A DNA stretch of 64,000 nucleotides, taken from assembly GCA_047345645.1 (NCBI GenBank), contig JBLEFH010000004.1. The stretch is one strand, 5' to 3'. This document shows, one piece after another, positions 41,851-50,439 of the stretch. The DNA comes from JBLEFH01 sp047345645 (GTDB taxonomy: Bacteria; Pseudomonadota; Alphaproteobacteria; Rhodobacterales; Rhodobacteraceae). Both the position numbers and the translations under genes were made by a program. Under the pieces are notes generated by a model that had not been told where the DNA came from, did not search any database, and saw only the letters and a program-made list of their open reading frames with translations. Every line of letters begins with the position of its first letter. The first letter of the stretch is position 1.

Positions 41851-44816
41851 TTTTTCCCTTCAATCGTCAGCGCCTCATCGACCAGCGCCTGTTGCTGTTT
41901 CTTATGCGTGCTGGCAAGGCCCGTTGCGGGCGAGGCCGCCGCCGGACGGCCCACATAGCGCGCCCGTTTCGTCTCGTTTCCGGCCTGATCGAGCACCCAT
42001 TCGATATTCGGCTCGACAAAGAACCAGGCCCCCTGGTTTTTCGGCTCTTCCTGACACCAGACGACGTCTGCCTTTTTGAAGCGCGTCATCTCTTCGGTCA
42101 GCGACTTGCTCGGGAACGGGTAGAACTGCTCCAGACGCAGCAGATACACATCGTCGATCCCGCGCGAATCCCGCTCTTCGAGCAGGTCGTAATAGACCTT
42201 GCCCGAGCAGATCACGACGCGCTTGATCTCCCCATCCGGTTTCAGATCCGTCTCCGACTGGCCGCCGTAATTCTTGTCCGCGTCATCCCAAAGGATCCGG
42301 TGGAAGGAACTGCCGGTCGCCATGTCCTCAAGGGTCGAGGTCGCCAGCTTGTGACGCAGCAGCGATTTCGGCGTCATCAGCACCAGCGGCTTACGGAAAC
42401 TGCGCACCATCTGGCGGCGCAGCGCGTGGAAATAGTTGGCCGGGGTGGTCAGGTTCGCAACGATCCAGTTGTCTCCCGCACACATCTGGAGGAAGCGCTC
42501 TAGACGAGCGGAACTGTGCTCCGGCCCCTGCCCTTCGAACCCATGCGGCAGCAGCATCGTCAGACCCGACATCCGCAGCCATTTCGCCTCACCCGAGGAG
42601 ATGAACTGGTCGAACATGATCTGCGCGCCATTGGCAAAATCGCCGAACTGCGCTTCCCAGAGGACAAGCGCATTCGGCTCGGCCAGCGAGTAGCCATATT
42701 CGAAGCCCAGAACGGCATATTCCGAAAGCATCGAGTCGATCACTTCATAATGCGCGGTCACGCCGGGGATATTGTTGAGCGGGTAATATTTCTGCTCGGT
42801 CACCTGATCGATGATGCCCGAATGCCGCTGCGAGAACGTCCCGCGCGTGCTGTCCTGCCCCGACAGGCGCACCGGGTAGCCATCCGCCATCAGCGTGCCG
42901 AACGCCAGCGCCTCGGCGGTCGCCCAATCGATCCCCTTACCGGTCTCGATCATCTCGGCCTTGTTTTTCAGCAGACGCTGCACCGTTTTGTGGACGTTGT
43001 GGCTCTCCGGCACATTGACCAGCGCTTCGCCCACTTTCTTGAGCTGCTCCATCGGCGCGGCGGTCTTGCCCCGCTGATATTTGCCGGAATGCTTCTTCAT
43101 CCCCGACCAGCGACCATCCAGCCAATCCGCCTTGTTCGGCTTGAACTCTTCACCCGCTTCGAACTCTTCGGAGAGCAGTTTCTGGAAGCTGTCCTGCATC
43201 TCCTTGATCTCGCTCTCGGGCATCAGGCCCTCTTTCACGAGACGTTCGGAATAGAGCTGCAAGGTCGTCTTGTGCTGCTTGATGGTCTTATACATCTGCG
43301 GCTGGGTGAACATGGGCTCGTCGCCCTCGTTATGCCCGTTGCGGCGATAGCAGAACATGTCGATCACGACATCCTTGTGGAACTTCTGGCGGAACTCCGT
43401 CGCCACCTTGGCCGCATGGACCACAGCTTCGGGATCGTCGCCATTCACATGGAAAATCGGCGCTTCCACCATCAGCGCAATATCCGTCGGATAGGGCGAG
43501 GAGCGCGAATAACGCGGGCTGGTGGTGAAGCCGATCTGGTTGTTCACGACGATATGGATCGTCCCGCCCGTGCGGTGACCCGAGAGGCCCGAAAGACCGA
43601 AGCCCTCCGCCACAACCCCCTGCCCCGCAAAGGCCGCATCGCCGTGGAGCAGCACGCCCGCAACCTTGGTGCGTTCCGTGTCGGCCTTCTGGTCCTGCTT
43701 GGCGCGGACCTTGCCGAGAACGACCGGGTTCACCGCCTCAAGGTGCGACGGGTTTGCCGTCAGCGAGAGGTGGACCGTGTTGTCGTCAAACTCACGATCC
43801 GACGAGGTGCCGAGGTGATATTTCACATCGCCCGAGCCATCCACGTCTTCCGGCTTGAAGCTGCCGCCCTGAAACTCGTTGAAGATCGCGCGGTAAGGCT
43901 TGCCCATCACATTGGCCAGAACCGAGAGGCGCCCGCGGTGCGGCATCCCGATCACGACCTCCTCAAGGCCAAGGCTCCCACCCCGCTTGATGATTTGCTC
44001 CATCGCCGGGATGAGGCTCTCGCCGCCATCGAGGCCGAAACGCTTGGTGCCGGTGTATTTGACATGCAGGAACTTCTCGAAGCCCTCCGCCTCGATCAGC
44101 TTGTTCAGGATCGCCTTGCGGCCCTGTTTGGTAAACTCGATTTCCTTGCCAAGCCCCTCGATCCGCTCCTTGAGCCAAGCGCTCTCTTCAGGGTTCGAGA
44201 TATGCATGAATTGCAGCGCGAAGGTGCCGCAATAGGTGCGCTTCAAGAGCGTGACGATCTCCGCCATCGTCGCGGTTTCAAGGCCGAGGACGTTGTCGAT
44301 AAAGATCGGGCGGTGCATGTCCGCTTCGGCAAAGCCGTAAGTGCGCGGGTCGAGTTCCGGGTGGTTCTCATCGTTGACGATGCCGAGCGGGTCGAGATTG
44401 GCCGCAAGATGCCCCCGGATCCGGTAAGCCCGGATCAGCATCAGCGCGCGCAGGCTGTCCAGCACCGCGCCGCGAACGCTTTTCGGATCCACGTCCTTGC
44501 CAAGCTCTTTCGCCTTGCCGGCAATCTTCTCGGCGACCTTGGCTTCCGGGTCATCACCCCACTGCCCGTCTAGCGCGGCAATCCACTCTTCCTTCGGCGC
44601 CGGCGGCCAGTCCGAACGCTGCCAGCTCGGGCCCGCGGCCTCTGCCGTCACATCCGCCGGGCGATCCTCAAGCTGGCGGAAAAATTCATGCCAGCTTTTG
44701 TCCACCCCATCCGGGTCGTCGACATATTTGGCATAAAGCTGCTCCACATAGGCCGCATTATGCCCCTGTAGAAATGAACTTTCATGGAATTGGTCATTCG
44801 AAGATTGGTCGTTCAT
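41847..44816 (-). CDS. sucA: 2-oxoglutarate dehydrogenase E1
   Basis: Thiamine-diphosphate-dependent E1 that decarboxylates 2-oxoglutarate and succinylates the lipoyl arms of E2. The 989-residue length is normal. The N-terminal FLQGHNAAYVEQLYAKY region, the HRGRLSVLANVMGK loop, the RRNGHNEGDEPMFTQP diphosphate region and the EEPKNQGAWF segment near the C-terminus are all present. It precedes odhB with a 4-base overlap. A sulfotransferase-like gene ends 48 bases upstream, on the same strand. Confidence 0.97.
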   Translation of the reverse strand: MNDQSSNDQFHESSFLQGHNAAYVEQLYAKYVDDPDGVDKSWHEFFRQLEDRPADVTAEAAGPSWQRSDWPPAPKEEWIAALDGQWGDDPEAKVAEKIAGKAKELGKDVDPKSVRGAVLDSLRALMLIRAYRIRGHLAANLDPLGIVNDENHPELDPRTYGFAEADMHRPIFIDNVLGLETATMAEIVTLLKRTYCGTFALQFMHISNPEESAWLKERIEGLGKEIEFTKQGRKAILNKLIEAEGFEKFLHVKYTGTKRFGLDGGESLIPAMEQIIKRGGSLGLEEVVIGMPHRGRLSVLANVMGKPYRAIFNEFQGGSFKPEDVDGSGDVKYHLGTSSDREFDDNTVHLSLTANPSHLEAVNPVVLGKVRAKQDQKADTERTKVAGVLLHGDAAFAGQGVVAEGFGLSGLSGHRTGGTIHIVVNNQIGFTTSPRYSRSSPYPTDIALMVEAPIFHVNGDDPEAVVHAAKVATEFRQKFHKDVVIDMFCYRRNGHNEGDEPMFTQPQMYKTIKQHKTTLQLYSERLVKEGLMPESEIKEMQDSFQKLLSEEFEAGEEFKPNKADWLDGRWSGMKKHSGKYQRGKTAAPMEQLKKVGEALVNVPESHNVHKTVQRLLKNKAEMIETGKGIDWATAEALAFGTLMADGYPVRLSGQDSTRGTFSQRHSGIIDQVTEQKYYPLNNIPGVTAHYEVIDSMLSEYAVLGFEYGYSLAEPNALVLWEAQFGDFANGAQIMFDQFISSGEAKWLRMSGLTMLLPHGFEGQGPEHSSARLERFLQMCAGDNWIVANLTTPANYFHALRRQMVRSFRKPLVLMTPKSLLRHKLATSTLEDMATGSSFHRILWDDADKNYGGQSETDLKPDGEIKRVVICSGKVYYDLLEERDSRGIDDVYLLRLEQFYPFPSKSLTEEMTRFKKADVVWCQEEPKNQGAWFFVEPNIEWVLDQAGNETKRARYVGRPAAASPATGLASTHKKQQQALVDEALTIEGKK

Positions 44817-44864
44817 GTCTTTTCTCTCTTTCCCGCTACCGCTGATCTCGCGTCGCTCGCTGCC

Positions 44865-45614
44865 TCAAACGTCCTTCGCCAGCCCTAGCCTTCGTTTTAC
44901 CTTATATTTCAGTTTTCTCATCTTCATGTTGCGAATGTCTCCATGGGTCGGCGCCCCCTGCTCCGGCGCATCGGCCAACGGCATTTTTTGATCGATACGA
45001 TACTGAAAACGCTCGAAATCCTCTGCGTAGACCTCGCTAACCATATCGCGCAATTCTTGCGACGGCACAGGCTTCTCACCCTTGGCTTTTGCGGTGTTGA
45101 TGCTGTCCACAATCCGCATGTCATTCGCGCCGCCCTCTATCGCATCCAGCCATGGGATGATCGCATTCACCCCATGCTCCAGATAGAAAACCTTCGCGCC
45201 CGGCGGCACGAACAGCGTCTGCGGCACCAGATGATTGTCATACTGAAACGGCGTTTCGTCCTTGCTCTCGATCCAGCGCGCGAACCAGTTTTCGATGGTC
45301 AGCGACGGGTCGATCATCCGCTCCACATCCCGCTGAAACTGATAAGCGGAAATCAGGCGCGACAAGGGATTGCGCACCACCGTAAAGCTGCCGGCGATCC
45401 AATCGGCGGGGATAAGCCGCGTCAGATCCTTGTAAGTCACATGCTGCGCCGAGGTTTTCGTCCAGCGATGCGGCTCCCTCCGCGCCATGTAATGCGGGTC
45501 GTTAAACCCGATCTCGCCGAAGCGCTCATAGAGGTAAACCTTCACGGACGACCCCGCACATTTCGGCACATGCGCGTAATAATACAGCTTATCCTGAACC
45601 TTGAAGAGCGGCAT
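44865..45614 (-). CDS. Sulfotransferase-like protein
   Basis: A 249-residue cytosolic protein. HVPKCAGSSVKVYLYERF near residue 15 is the PAPS 5'-phosphosulfate loop, and VVRNPLSRLISAYQF the 3'-phosphate site, as in sulfotransferase family 2 enzymes. The C-terminus is very basic (KMRKLKYKVKRRLG). Acceptor unknown; carbohydrate is most common in the family. The start overlaps the DUF805 stop by one base (TGATG), so it is coupled to a membrane protein and sits oddly in the middle of TCA-cycle genes. Confidence 0.82.
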   Translation of the reverse strand: MPLFKVQDKLYYYAHVPKCAGSSVKVYLYERFGEIGFNDPHYMARREPHRWTKTSAQHVTYKDLTRLIPADWIAGSFTVVRNPLSRLISAYQFQRDVERMIDPSLTIENWFARWIESKDETPFQYDNHLVPQTLFVPPGAKVFYLEHGVNAIIPWLDAIEGGANDMRIVDSINTAKAKGEKPVPSQELRDMVSEVYAEDFERFQYRIDQKMPLADAPEQGAPTHGDIRNMKMRKLKYKVKRRLGLAKDV

Positions 45615-46231
45615 CAGCTGGCCCCCTCTTCAGCGCGGGTGTCTTGGGCCAACGCATCGCGCGCCTCACGCGGCATCGGACCAAAGCGGTTGTCGTCCGG
45701 CTCCGAGCGGCGGATCAGCAAAACGAGAAGCCAGATGGCGCAGCCGAATATCGCAAGCAGCGCCACAGGGATGAGCGTCATCATCAGCGTTTCCCCGATC
45801 AGGAACGCGTCGCTCACGCCCGGCAGATTGAACCCGATGAAGACAAGCAAAAAGGTGAAGGGAATCGCCAGGAAGGGAAACCAGCCAAGCATGAGCAGCC
45901 ACCAGCCGGATTTGCCGATATCATGCAACCGGCGCACACCGGCGGAGATGCAGGCGATCAGGAAAATCAGCGACACGAAGCTGGTCACGGGACCGTCGCC
46001 ATAGCCATAAGAGATCGACTCGCTCTGCCCCGTCACATTGCCTTGCATGTCGTAAGTCGTCGTCGCGGTCTCCGTCACCGACGGCCCGATGATCGCACTT
46101 TCCACTGTCCCGATCGCGGCCAAAATCAGATAGGTCGCCAGCACGAACCACCAATATTCAGACCGGCTCGCCCGCCCCGAAAAGGTGACGAACTTCCGCA
46201 TACAGGTTTTGAAGGCTTCAAAGATCCCCAT
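45614..46231 (-). CDS. DUF805 inner-membrane protein (second copy)
   Basis: A 205-residue membrane protein. MGIFEAFKTCMRKFVTFSGRASRSEYWWF is the DUF805 start, almost the same as the gene at 15137-15724, and AGVRRLHDIGKSGWW is the central loop. About four helices, with an insert of polar residues after the second (TYDMQGNVTGQSESISYG). Function unknown. It is coupled to the sulfotransferase downstream by a one-base overlap. Confidence 0.85.
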   Translation of the reverse strand: MGIFEAFKTCMRKFVTFSGRASRSEYWWFVLATYLILAAIGTVESAIIGPSVTETATTTYDMQGNVTGQSESISYGYGDGPVTSFVSLIFLIACISAGVRRLHDIGKSGWWLLMLGWFPFLAIPFTFLLVFIGFNLPGVSDAFLIGETLMMTLIPVALLAIFGCAIWLLVLLIRRSEPDDNRFGPMPREARDALAQDTRAEEGAS

Positions 46232-46240
46232 AAAGCACCG

Positions 46241-46513
46241 TTACTTGCACACCAGTTGGCCGCGGATCGGCGTCTCACCCACATCGCTCATCCGCCGCAG
46301 CCCGAGCGAGCGCTTGCCCAGCTCACCGCAAAGGTCGCGCCCCGTATGGAACAGCTCGGAAATCTGCTGCTCATCGCCGACGATGTAATAGCCTTCCGCA
46401 TTGCGGGTCACTTGCAGGTCGGACGGCTCGAAGGCGGCATCATACTGGCGCGGCAGAAAACTCTGCTGCGAACAGGCTCCGAGAAGAAATATAAGCGCCA
46501 CTGCACTGCGCAT
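46241..46513 (-). CDS. Small lipoprotein of unknown function
   Basis: A 90-residue lipoprotein. The ATG at 46513 has AAGGTGG just upstream, and MRSAVALIFLLGAC is a lipoprotein signal. The mature part has two further cysteines, in GRDLCGELG and at the C-terminus (GQLVCK), which may form a disulfide. No family recognised. It starts about 96 bases downstream of sucD and leads into the DUF805 gene, nine bases later. Confidence 0.75.
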   Translation of the reverse strand: MRSAVALIFLLGACSQQSFLPRQYDAAFEPSDLQVTRNAEGYYIVGDEQQISELFHTGRDLCGELGKRSLGLRRMSDVGETPIRGQLVCK

Positions 46514-46609
46514 AACCACCTTACTTTCTCCGTGCGGCCCGCCCTTGGCCCGCACTGTTCCTTAATTGGCAAAAGGTCGGGCTGCCACAATCGATGGCAA
46601 CCCTCACGC

Positions 46610-47494
46610 TTATTTGCCCATGGCTTTCAGCACCGCCTCACCCAGCGTCGCCGGGCTGTCGGCGACCACGAAACCCGCCGACTGCATGGCTTCGATCTTG
46701 TCTTCCGCGCCGCCTTTGCCGCCCGCGACAATCGCGCCGGCATGACCCATGCGGCGGCCCGGAGGCGCCGTGCGGCCCGCGATAAAGCCCGCAATCGGCT
46801 TGCCGCGACCGGCTTTCACTTCATCGGCATAGAACTGCGCCGCGGTTTCCTCAGCATCGCCGCCGATCTCACCGATCATGATGATCGACTCGGTCTCGGG
46901 ATCTTTCAGGAACATCTCCAGCACGTCGATATGCTCAAGACCCTTGATCGGATCGCCGCCAATACCAACGCAGGTGGACTGGCCGAGACCCACATCCGTG
47001 GTCTGCTTCACCGCCTCATAGGTCAGCGTGCCCGAGCGGGACACAACGCCAACCTTGCCGCGCTTGTGGATGTGGCCCGGCATAATGCCGATCTTGCACG
47101 CATCCGGTGTGATCACACCCGGACAGTTCGGCCCGACGAGGATCGAGTTCGAGCCTTGCAGCGCGCGCTTCACCTTCATCATATCGAGCACCGGAATGCC
47201 CTCGGTAATGCAGACGATCAGCTCCATTTCGGCATCAATCGCCTCAAGGATCGAGTCCGCGGCGAAGGGCGGCGGCACGTAAATCACCGACGCATTGGCT
47301 TCGGTCTCCGCCTTCGCCTCATGCACCGAGTTGAACACCGGCAGACCGAGATGCTCGATCCCGCCTTTGCCCGGCGTCACACCGCCCACCATCTTGGTGC
47401 CATATGCAATGGCTTGCTCCGTATGGAACGTCCCCTGCGAGCCCGTCAGACCCTGACAGATGACTTTCGTGTTTTCGTCTATGAGAATGGCCAT
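46610..47494 (-). CDS. sucD: Succinyl-CoA synthetase alpha subunit
   Basis: SucD makes succinate and ATP (or GTP) from succinyl-CoA with SucC. The 294-residue protein has the CoA-binding ICQGLTGSQGTFH loop and the phosphorylated histidine in RRMGHAGAIV. Length is normal. It lies ten bases after a small membrane protein gene, which separates it from sucC. Confidence 0.96.
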   Translation of the reverse strand: MAILIDENTKVICQGLTGSQGTFHTEQAIAYGTKMVGGVTPGKGGIEHLGLPVFNSVHEAKAETEANASVIYVPPPFAADSILEAIDAEMELIVCITEGIPVLDMMKVKRALQGSNSILVGPNCPGVITPDACKIGIMPGHIHKRGKVGVVSRSGTLTYEAVKQTTDVGLGQSTCVGIGGDPIKGLEHIDVLEMFLKDPETESIIMIGEIGGDAEETAAQFYADEVKAGRGKPIAGFIAGRTAPPGRRMGHAGAIVAGGKGGAEDKIEAMQSAGFVVADSPATLGEAVLKAMGK

Positions 47495-47504
47495 TCTGGG
47501 CCTC

Positions 47505-47849
47505 CTACCAAAATATTGTATCGATTTGAGCCGCTATCAGAACAGCGACAGGAAGAACCGGCCCGACGATCATCATTGCGATCTGAGACGAGCGCGATTC
47601 AAACAACAGCCCGAGAGAACGAGCGAAACCAACGGACAGAGACCAAATGAAAATCATCCCGCCGAACTGCAGCAAAAGAGCGCTGTCCTTGCCACGTCCT
47701 TCACCAAGCGAACTTCCGTGAGCGATTAAGAGAAGCGCTGAAGCGATCAGTATCGCAATCAACACGCCGATCGCACGCGGCTTCTGAACTACGAAATTAA
47801 CGTAGGCCAGCATCGCGACAGGAGCGAGAGGGATCAAAATCCAAGCCAT
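47505..47849 (-). CDS. Small membrane protein between sucC and sucD
   Basis: A 114-residue protein made almost entirely of four hydrophobic helices (starts MAWILIPLAPVAMLAYV). No family is recognised and no ribosome site is evident before the ATG. It occupies the space between sucC and sucD, two genes that are nearly always adjacent and co-translated, with gaps of 36 and 10 bases. A role unrelated to succinyl-CoA synthetase is likely. Confidence 0.65.
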   Translation of the reverse strand: MAWILIPLAPVAMLAYVNFVVQKPRAIGVLIAILIASALLLIAHGSSLGEGRGKDSALLLQFGGMIFIWSLSVGFARSLGLLFESRSSQIAMMIVGPVLPVAVLIAAQIDTIFW

Positions 47850-47885
47850 ATCAGAACGTTTGGCCTTTGCTGGTCTCCGTTGATC

Positions 47886-49079
47886 TCACCCCTTCACCGC
47901 CTTCACGATCTTCTCGGCGCCGTCTTTCAGGTCATCTGCGGCGATCACGTCGAGGCCGGAATTGTTGATGATTTCCTTGCCTTTTTCGACATTCGTCCCT
48001 TCGAGACGCACGACTAGCGGAACCTTAAGGCCCACCTCTTTCACGGCGGCCACGACGCCCTCTGCGATCACGTCGCAGCGCATGATGCCGCCGAAGATGT
48101 TGACGAGGATACCTTTGACGTTGTCATCGGAGGTGATGATTTTGAACGCTTCCGTCACCTTCTCCTTGGTCGCGCCGCCGCCCACGTCGAGGAAGTTTGC
48201 CGGCTCGGCACCGTAGAGTTTGATGATGTCCATCGTCGCCATGGCGAGGCCTGCGCCATTCACCATACAGCCGATTTCACCGTCGAGAGCGATGTAGTTG
48301 AGGTCGTATTTGCTGGCCTCAAGCTCTTTGGGGTCTTCCTCGGTGTCGTCGCGCAGCTCCATGATGTCCGGGTGGCGATACATGGCGTTTCCGTCAAAGC
48401 CCATTTTCGCGTCGAGGCATTTGAGATTGCCGTCCTCGGTCACGATCAGCGGGTTGATCTCCAGCATCTCGGCGTCTTTTTCGGTGAACAGTTTGTAAAG
48501 CGTGCCGATCAGCTTGCCGCATTGCTTGATCTGGTCGCCCTCAAGGCCGAGAGCAAAGGCCACGCGGCGGCCATGCCAGGGCTGGAGGCCCGACGCCGGA
48601 TCAATGTTGAAGGACGTGATTTTCTCGGGGGTGGACGCCGCCACTTCCTCGATATCCATGCCGCCTTCGGTCGAGCAAACGATGGAAATACGCGAGGACT
48701 TCCGGTCCACCAGCATCGCCAGATAGAGCTCACGTGCAATGTCGGAGCCGTCTTCGATATAGATGCGGTTGACCTGCTTGCCCGCCTCGCCTGTCTGGTG
48801 CGTCACAAGCGTCGAGCCGAGCATTTGCTCTGCAAATTCCGCCGCTTCTTCCGGCGATTTCGCGAGACGGACGCCGCCCTTTTCACCGGCGCGCTCTTCC
48901 TTGAACGTGCCTTTACCGCGCCCACCGGCGTGGATCTGGGATTTCACCACATAAAGCGGGCCGGGAAGTTCGCGCGCTTTTTCCGCAGCTTCCGATGCGT
49001 CGAGTACAACGCGGCCATCAGAGACTGGCGCACCGTAATCGCGCAGCAATTTCTTGGCCTGATATTCGTGGATATTCAT
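47886..49079 (-). CDS. sucC: Succinyl-CoA synthetase beta subunit
   Basis: The 397-residue ATP-grasp subunit. MNIHEYQAKKLLRDYG is the standard start, followed by QIHAGGRGKG (nucleotide loop) and GLAMATMDIIKLYG with GGIMRCDVIAEGV in the CoA-ligase half. First gene of the unit sucC-ORF-sucD. The 180 bases upstream hold two TTGTGATCACAA-like palindromes, probable operators. Confidence 0.97.
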   Translation of the reverse strand: MNIHEYQAKKLLRDYGAPVSDGRVVLDASEAAEKARELPGPLYVVKSQIHAGGRGKGTFKEERAGEKGGVRLAKSPEEAAEFAEQMLGSTLVTHQTGEAGKQVNRIYIEDGSDIARELYLAMLVDRKSSRISIVCSTEGGMDIEEVAASTPEKITSFNIDPASGLQPWHGRRVAFALGLEGDQIKQCGKLIGTLYKLFTEKDAEMLEINPLIVTEDGNLKCLDAKMGFDGNAMYRHPDIMELRDDTEEDPKELEASKYDLNYIALDGEIGCMVNGAGLAMATMDIIKLYGAEPANFLDVGGGATKEKVTEAFKIITSDDNVKGILVNIFGGIMRCDVIAEGVVAAVKEVGLKVPLVVRLEGTNVEKGKEIINNSGLDVIAADDLKDGAEKIVKAVKG

Positions 49080-49210
49080 CCTGACGTCCTCTCATTATTG
49101 CCGTCGAAGCGCGCAGCAAGAGAGCCCGCCGCGCTGACTCGCCCGGCATTTAAACAGAGTGATCTCGTGATAACAAAGAAAAAACGGGGTAACCGTCATA
49201 AAAGCGACAT

Positions 49211-49243
49211 TTGTGATCACAAGATTTTAGCCTGTGATCACAA
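49211..49243. promoter_or_regulatory. Paired palindromes upstream of sucC
   Basis: TTGTGATCACAA at 49211-49222 (a perfect 12-base palindrome) and CTGTGATCACAA at 49232-49243, centres exactly 21 bases apart (two helix turns). They are framed by GATAACA (49169-49175) and TGTTATC (49253-49259), an outer inverted repeat. The sites lie about 130-170 bases before the sucC start. Regulator unknown. Confidence 0.65.
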
Positions 49244-49260
49244 ATAAGGTTCTGTTATCG

Positions 49261-50292
49261 CTAAACTCCGCTTCCGCTGCGGAAGCCTGTAAGAAGCGCG
49301 GTCAGGTTGTCGCCGAGTTCGGGGCAGAGATAACCGCCCTCCTGAACGATGACCGTGTCGAGTCCCGCTTTGCCGATCCGCTCGCCAATCCGCGCAAATC
49401 CTTCCGTGGTGACGCCAAGCGCGGCGAAGGGATCGCCGATGAAGGCATCGAGACCAGCCGCGATCACAAGAAACTCCGTTCCGAACATCTCGATTTGCGC
49501 CATGGCCCGGTCGAGCGCGTCCAGAAACGCCGCATCGTCAGCCTTGCGCTGAAGCGGAAGATTGAGATTTGCCCCCTCCCCCGCGCCGCCGCCGCGCTCA
49601 TGGCTATGCCCCCAGAAATACGGATAAAAATCGTCGGGATCGAGATGGATGGAGAGCGTCAAAACATCGCCGCGTTCCCAGAAAATCCCTTGCGTGCCGT
49701 TGCCGTGATGCACGTCGATATCGAGGATGGCGACCCGCGCGCCCGCCTCGCGCGCCCGCTGCGCCGCGATGGCGGAATTGGCGAGGAAACAAAACCCGCC
49801 ACCCTGATCCGCAAAGGCGTGATGCCCCGGCGGACGGCAAAGCGCATAGGCCCCGCCCCCGTTTTCCAGCACATCATCCGCCGCCGCGATGGCCGATTGC
49901 GCCGACCAATAGGCCGCATTCCAGCTCTCCGGCCCGATGGGACAGGACGCGTCATACATATGCCAGCCAAGCTGACCAACCGCCCCTGCCGGATAGCTCG
50001 ACACCGCCCGCTGTGGGTGCGTGTTCGGCACCGCTTGCGGGCTGGTGCCGGGGATCTCCCGCCAGCGCGTATAAATATTTTGAAGAAAGTAGAGATATTC
50101 CGCCTGATGAATGGCGGCGATCGGCGCGATCCCGGCATCCTCCGGTGAAATAATTTTTAATCCGGCCGCTTTCGCCCCCGCCTCCAGCGCTTCGATCCGC
50201 TTCGGATTCTCGCGACAGGGATGAAATGCGCCATAATTCAGCGCGTTGACAGGCTCATGCAAGCTTTGGCGTTGATCGAGATATCCGCGCAT
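49261..50292 (-). CDS. Histone-deacetylase-like amidohydrolase
   Basis: A 343-residue zinc deacetylase of the HDAC/acetylpolyamine amidohydrolase family. RPPGHHA holds the catalytic His pair, DIDVHHGNGTQ the zinc Asp and His, and AAGLDAF the second zinc Asp. Likely substrates are acetylated polyamines or other small acetylated amines. GGAGG precedes the ATG. It is divergent from an alpha/beta hydrolase gene, 147 bases away, and its 3' end adjoins the sucC control region. Confidence 0.88.
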   Translation of the reverse strand: MRGYLDQRQSLHEPVNALNYGAFHPCRENPKRIEALEAGAKAAGLKIISPEDAGIAPIAAIHQAEYLYFLQNIYTRWREIPGTSPQAVPNTHPQRAVSSYPAGAVGQLGWHMYDASCPIGPESWNAAYWSAQSAIAAADDVLENGGGAYALCRPPGHHAFADQGGGFCFLANSAIAAQRAREAGARVAILDIDVHHGNGTQGIFWERGDVLTLSIHLDPDDFYPYFWGHSHERGGGAGEGANLNLPLQRKADDAAFLDALDRAMAQIEMFGTEFLVIAAGLDAFIGDPFAALGVTTEGFARIGERIGKAGLDTVIVQEGGYLCPELGDNLTALLTGFRSGSGV

Positions 50293-50439
50293 CGGGCCTC
50301 CAGACTCAGTTCAATACGGCGACCTGCGACAAGATTGCCAACCTGTTTCAAGCCGGAACTCCGGGAAAGACCTTGCCGCGAGATCACAATCTGTCCATGA
50401 TACTGACGCGCGGGTAAAGCGCTAAAATGAGTTGGAGCT

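Noticed and set aside
42516..44573. Long plus-strand open frame opposite sucA
   Set aside because: Antisense shadow of a well-supported gene; the composition is unlike a protein.
49211..49243. TGTGATCACA sites as CRP sites
   Set aside because: CRP needs six bases between TGTGA and TCACA; here there are none, so another regulator is more likely.
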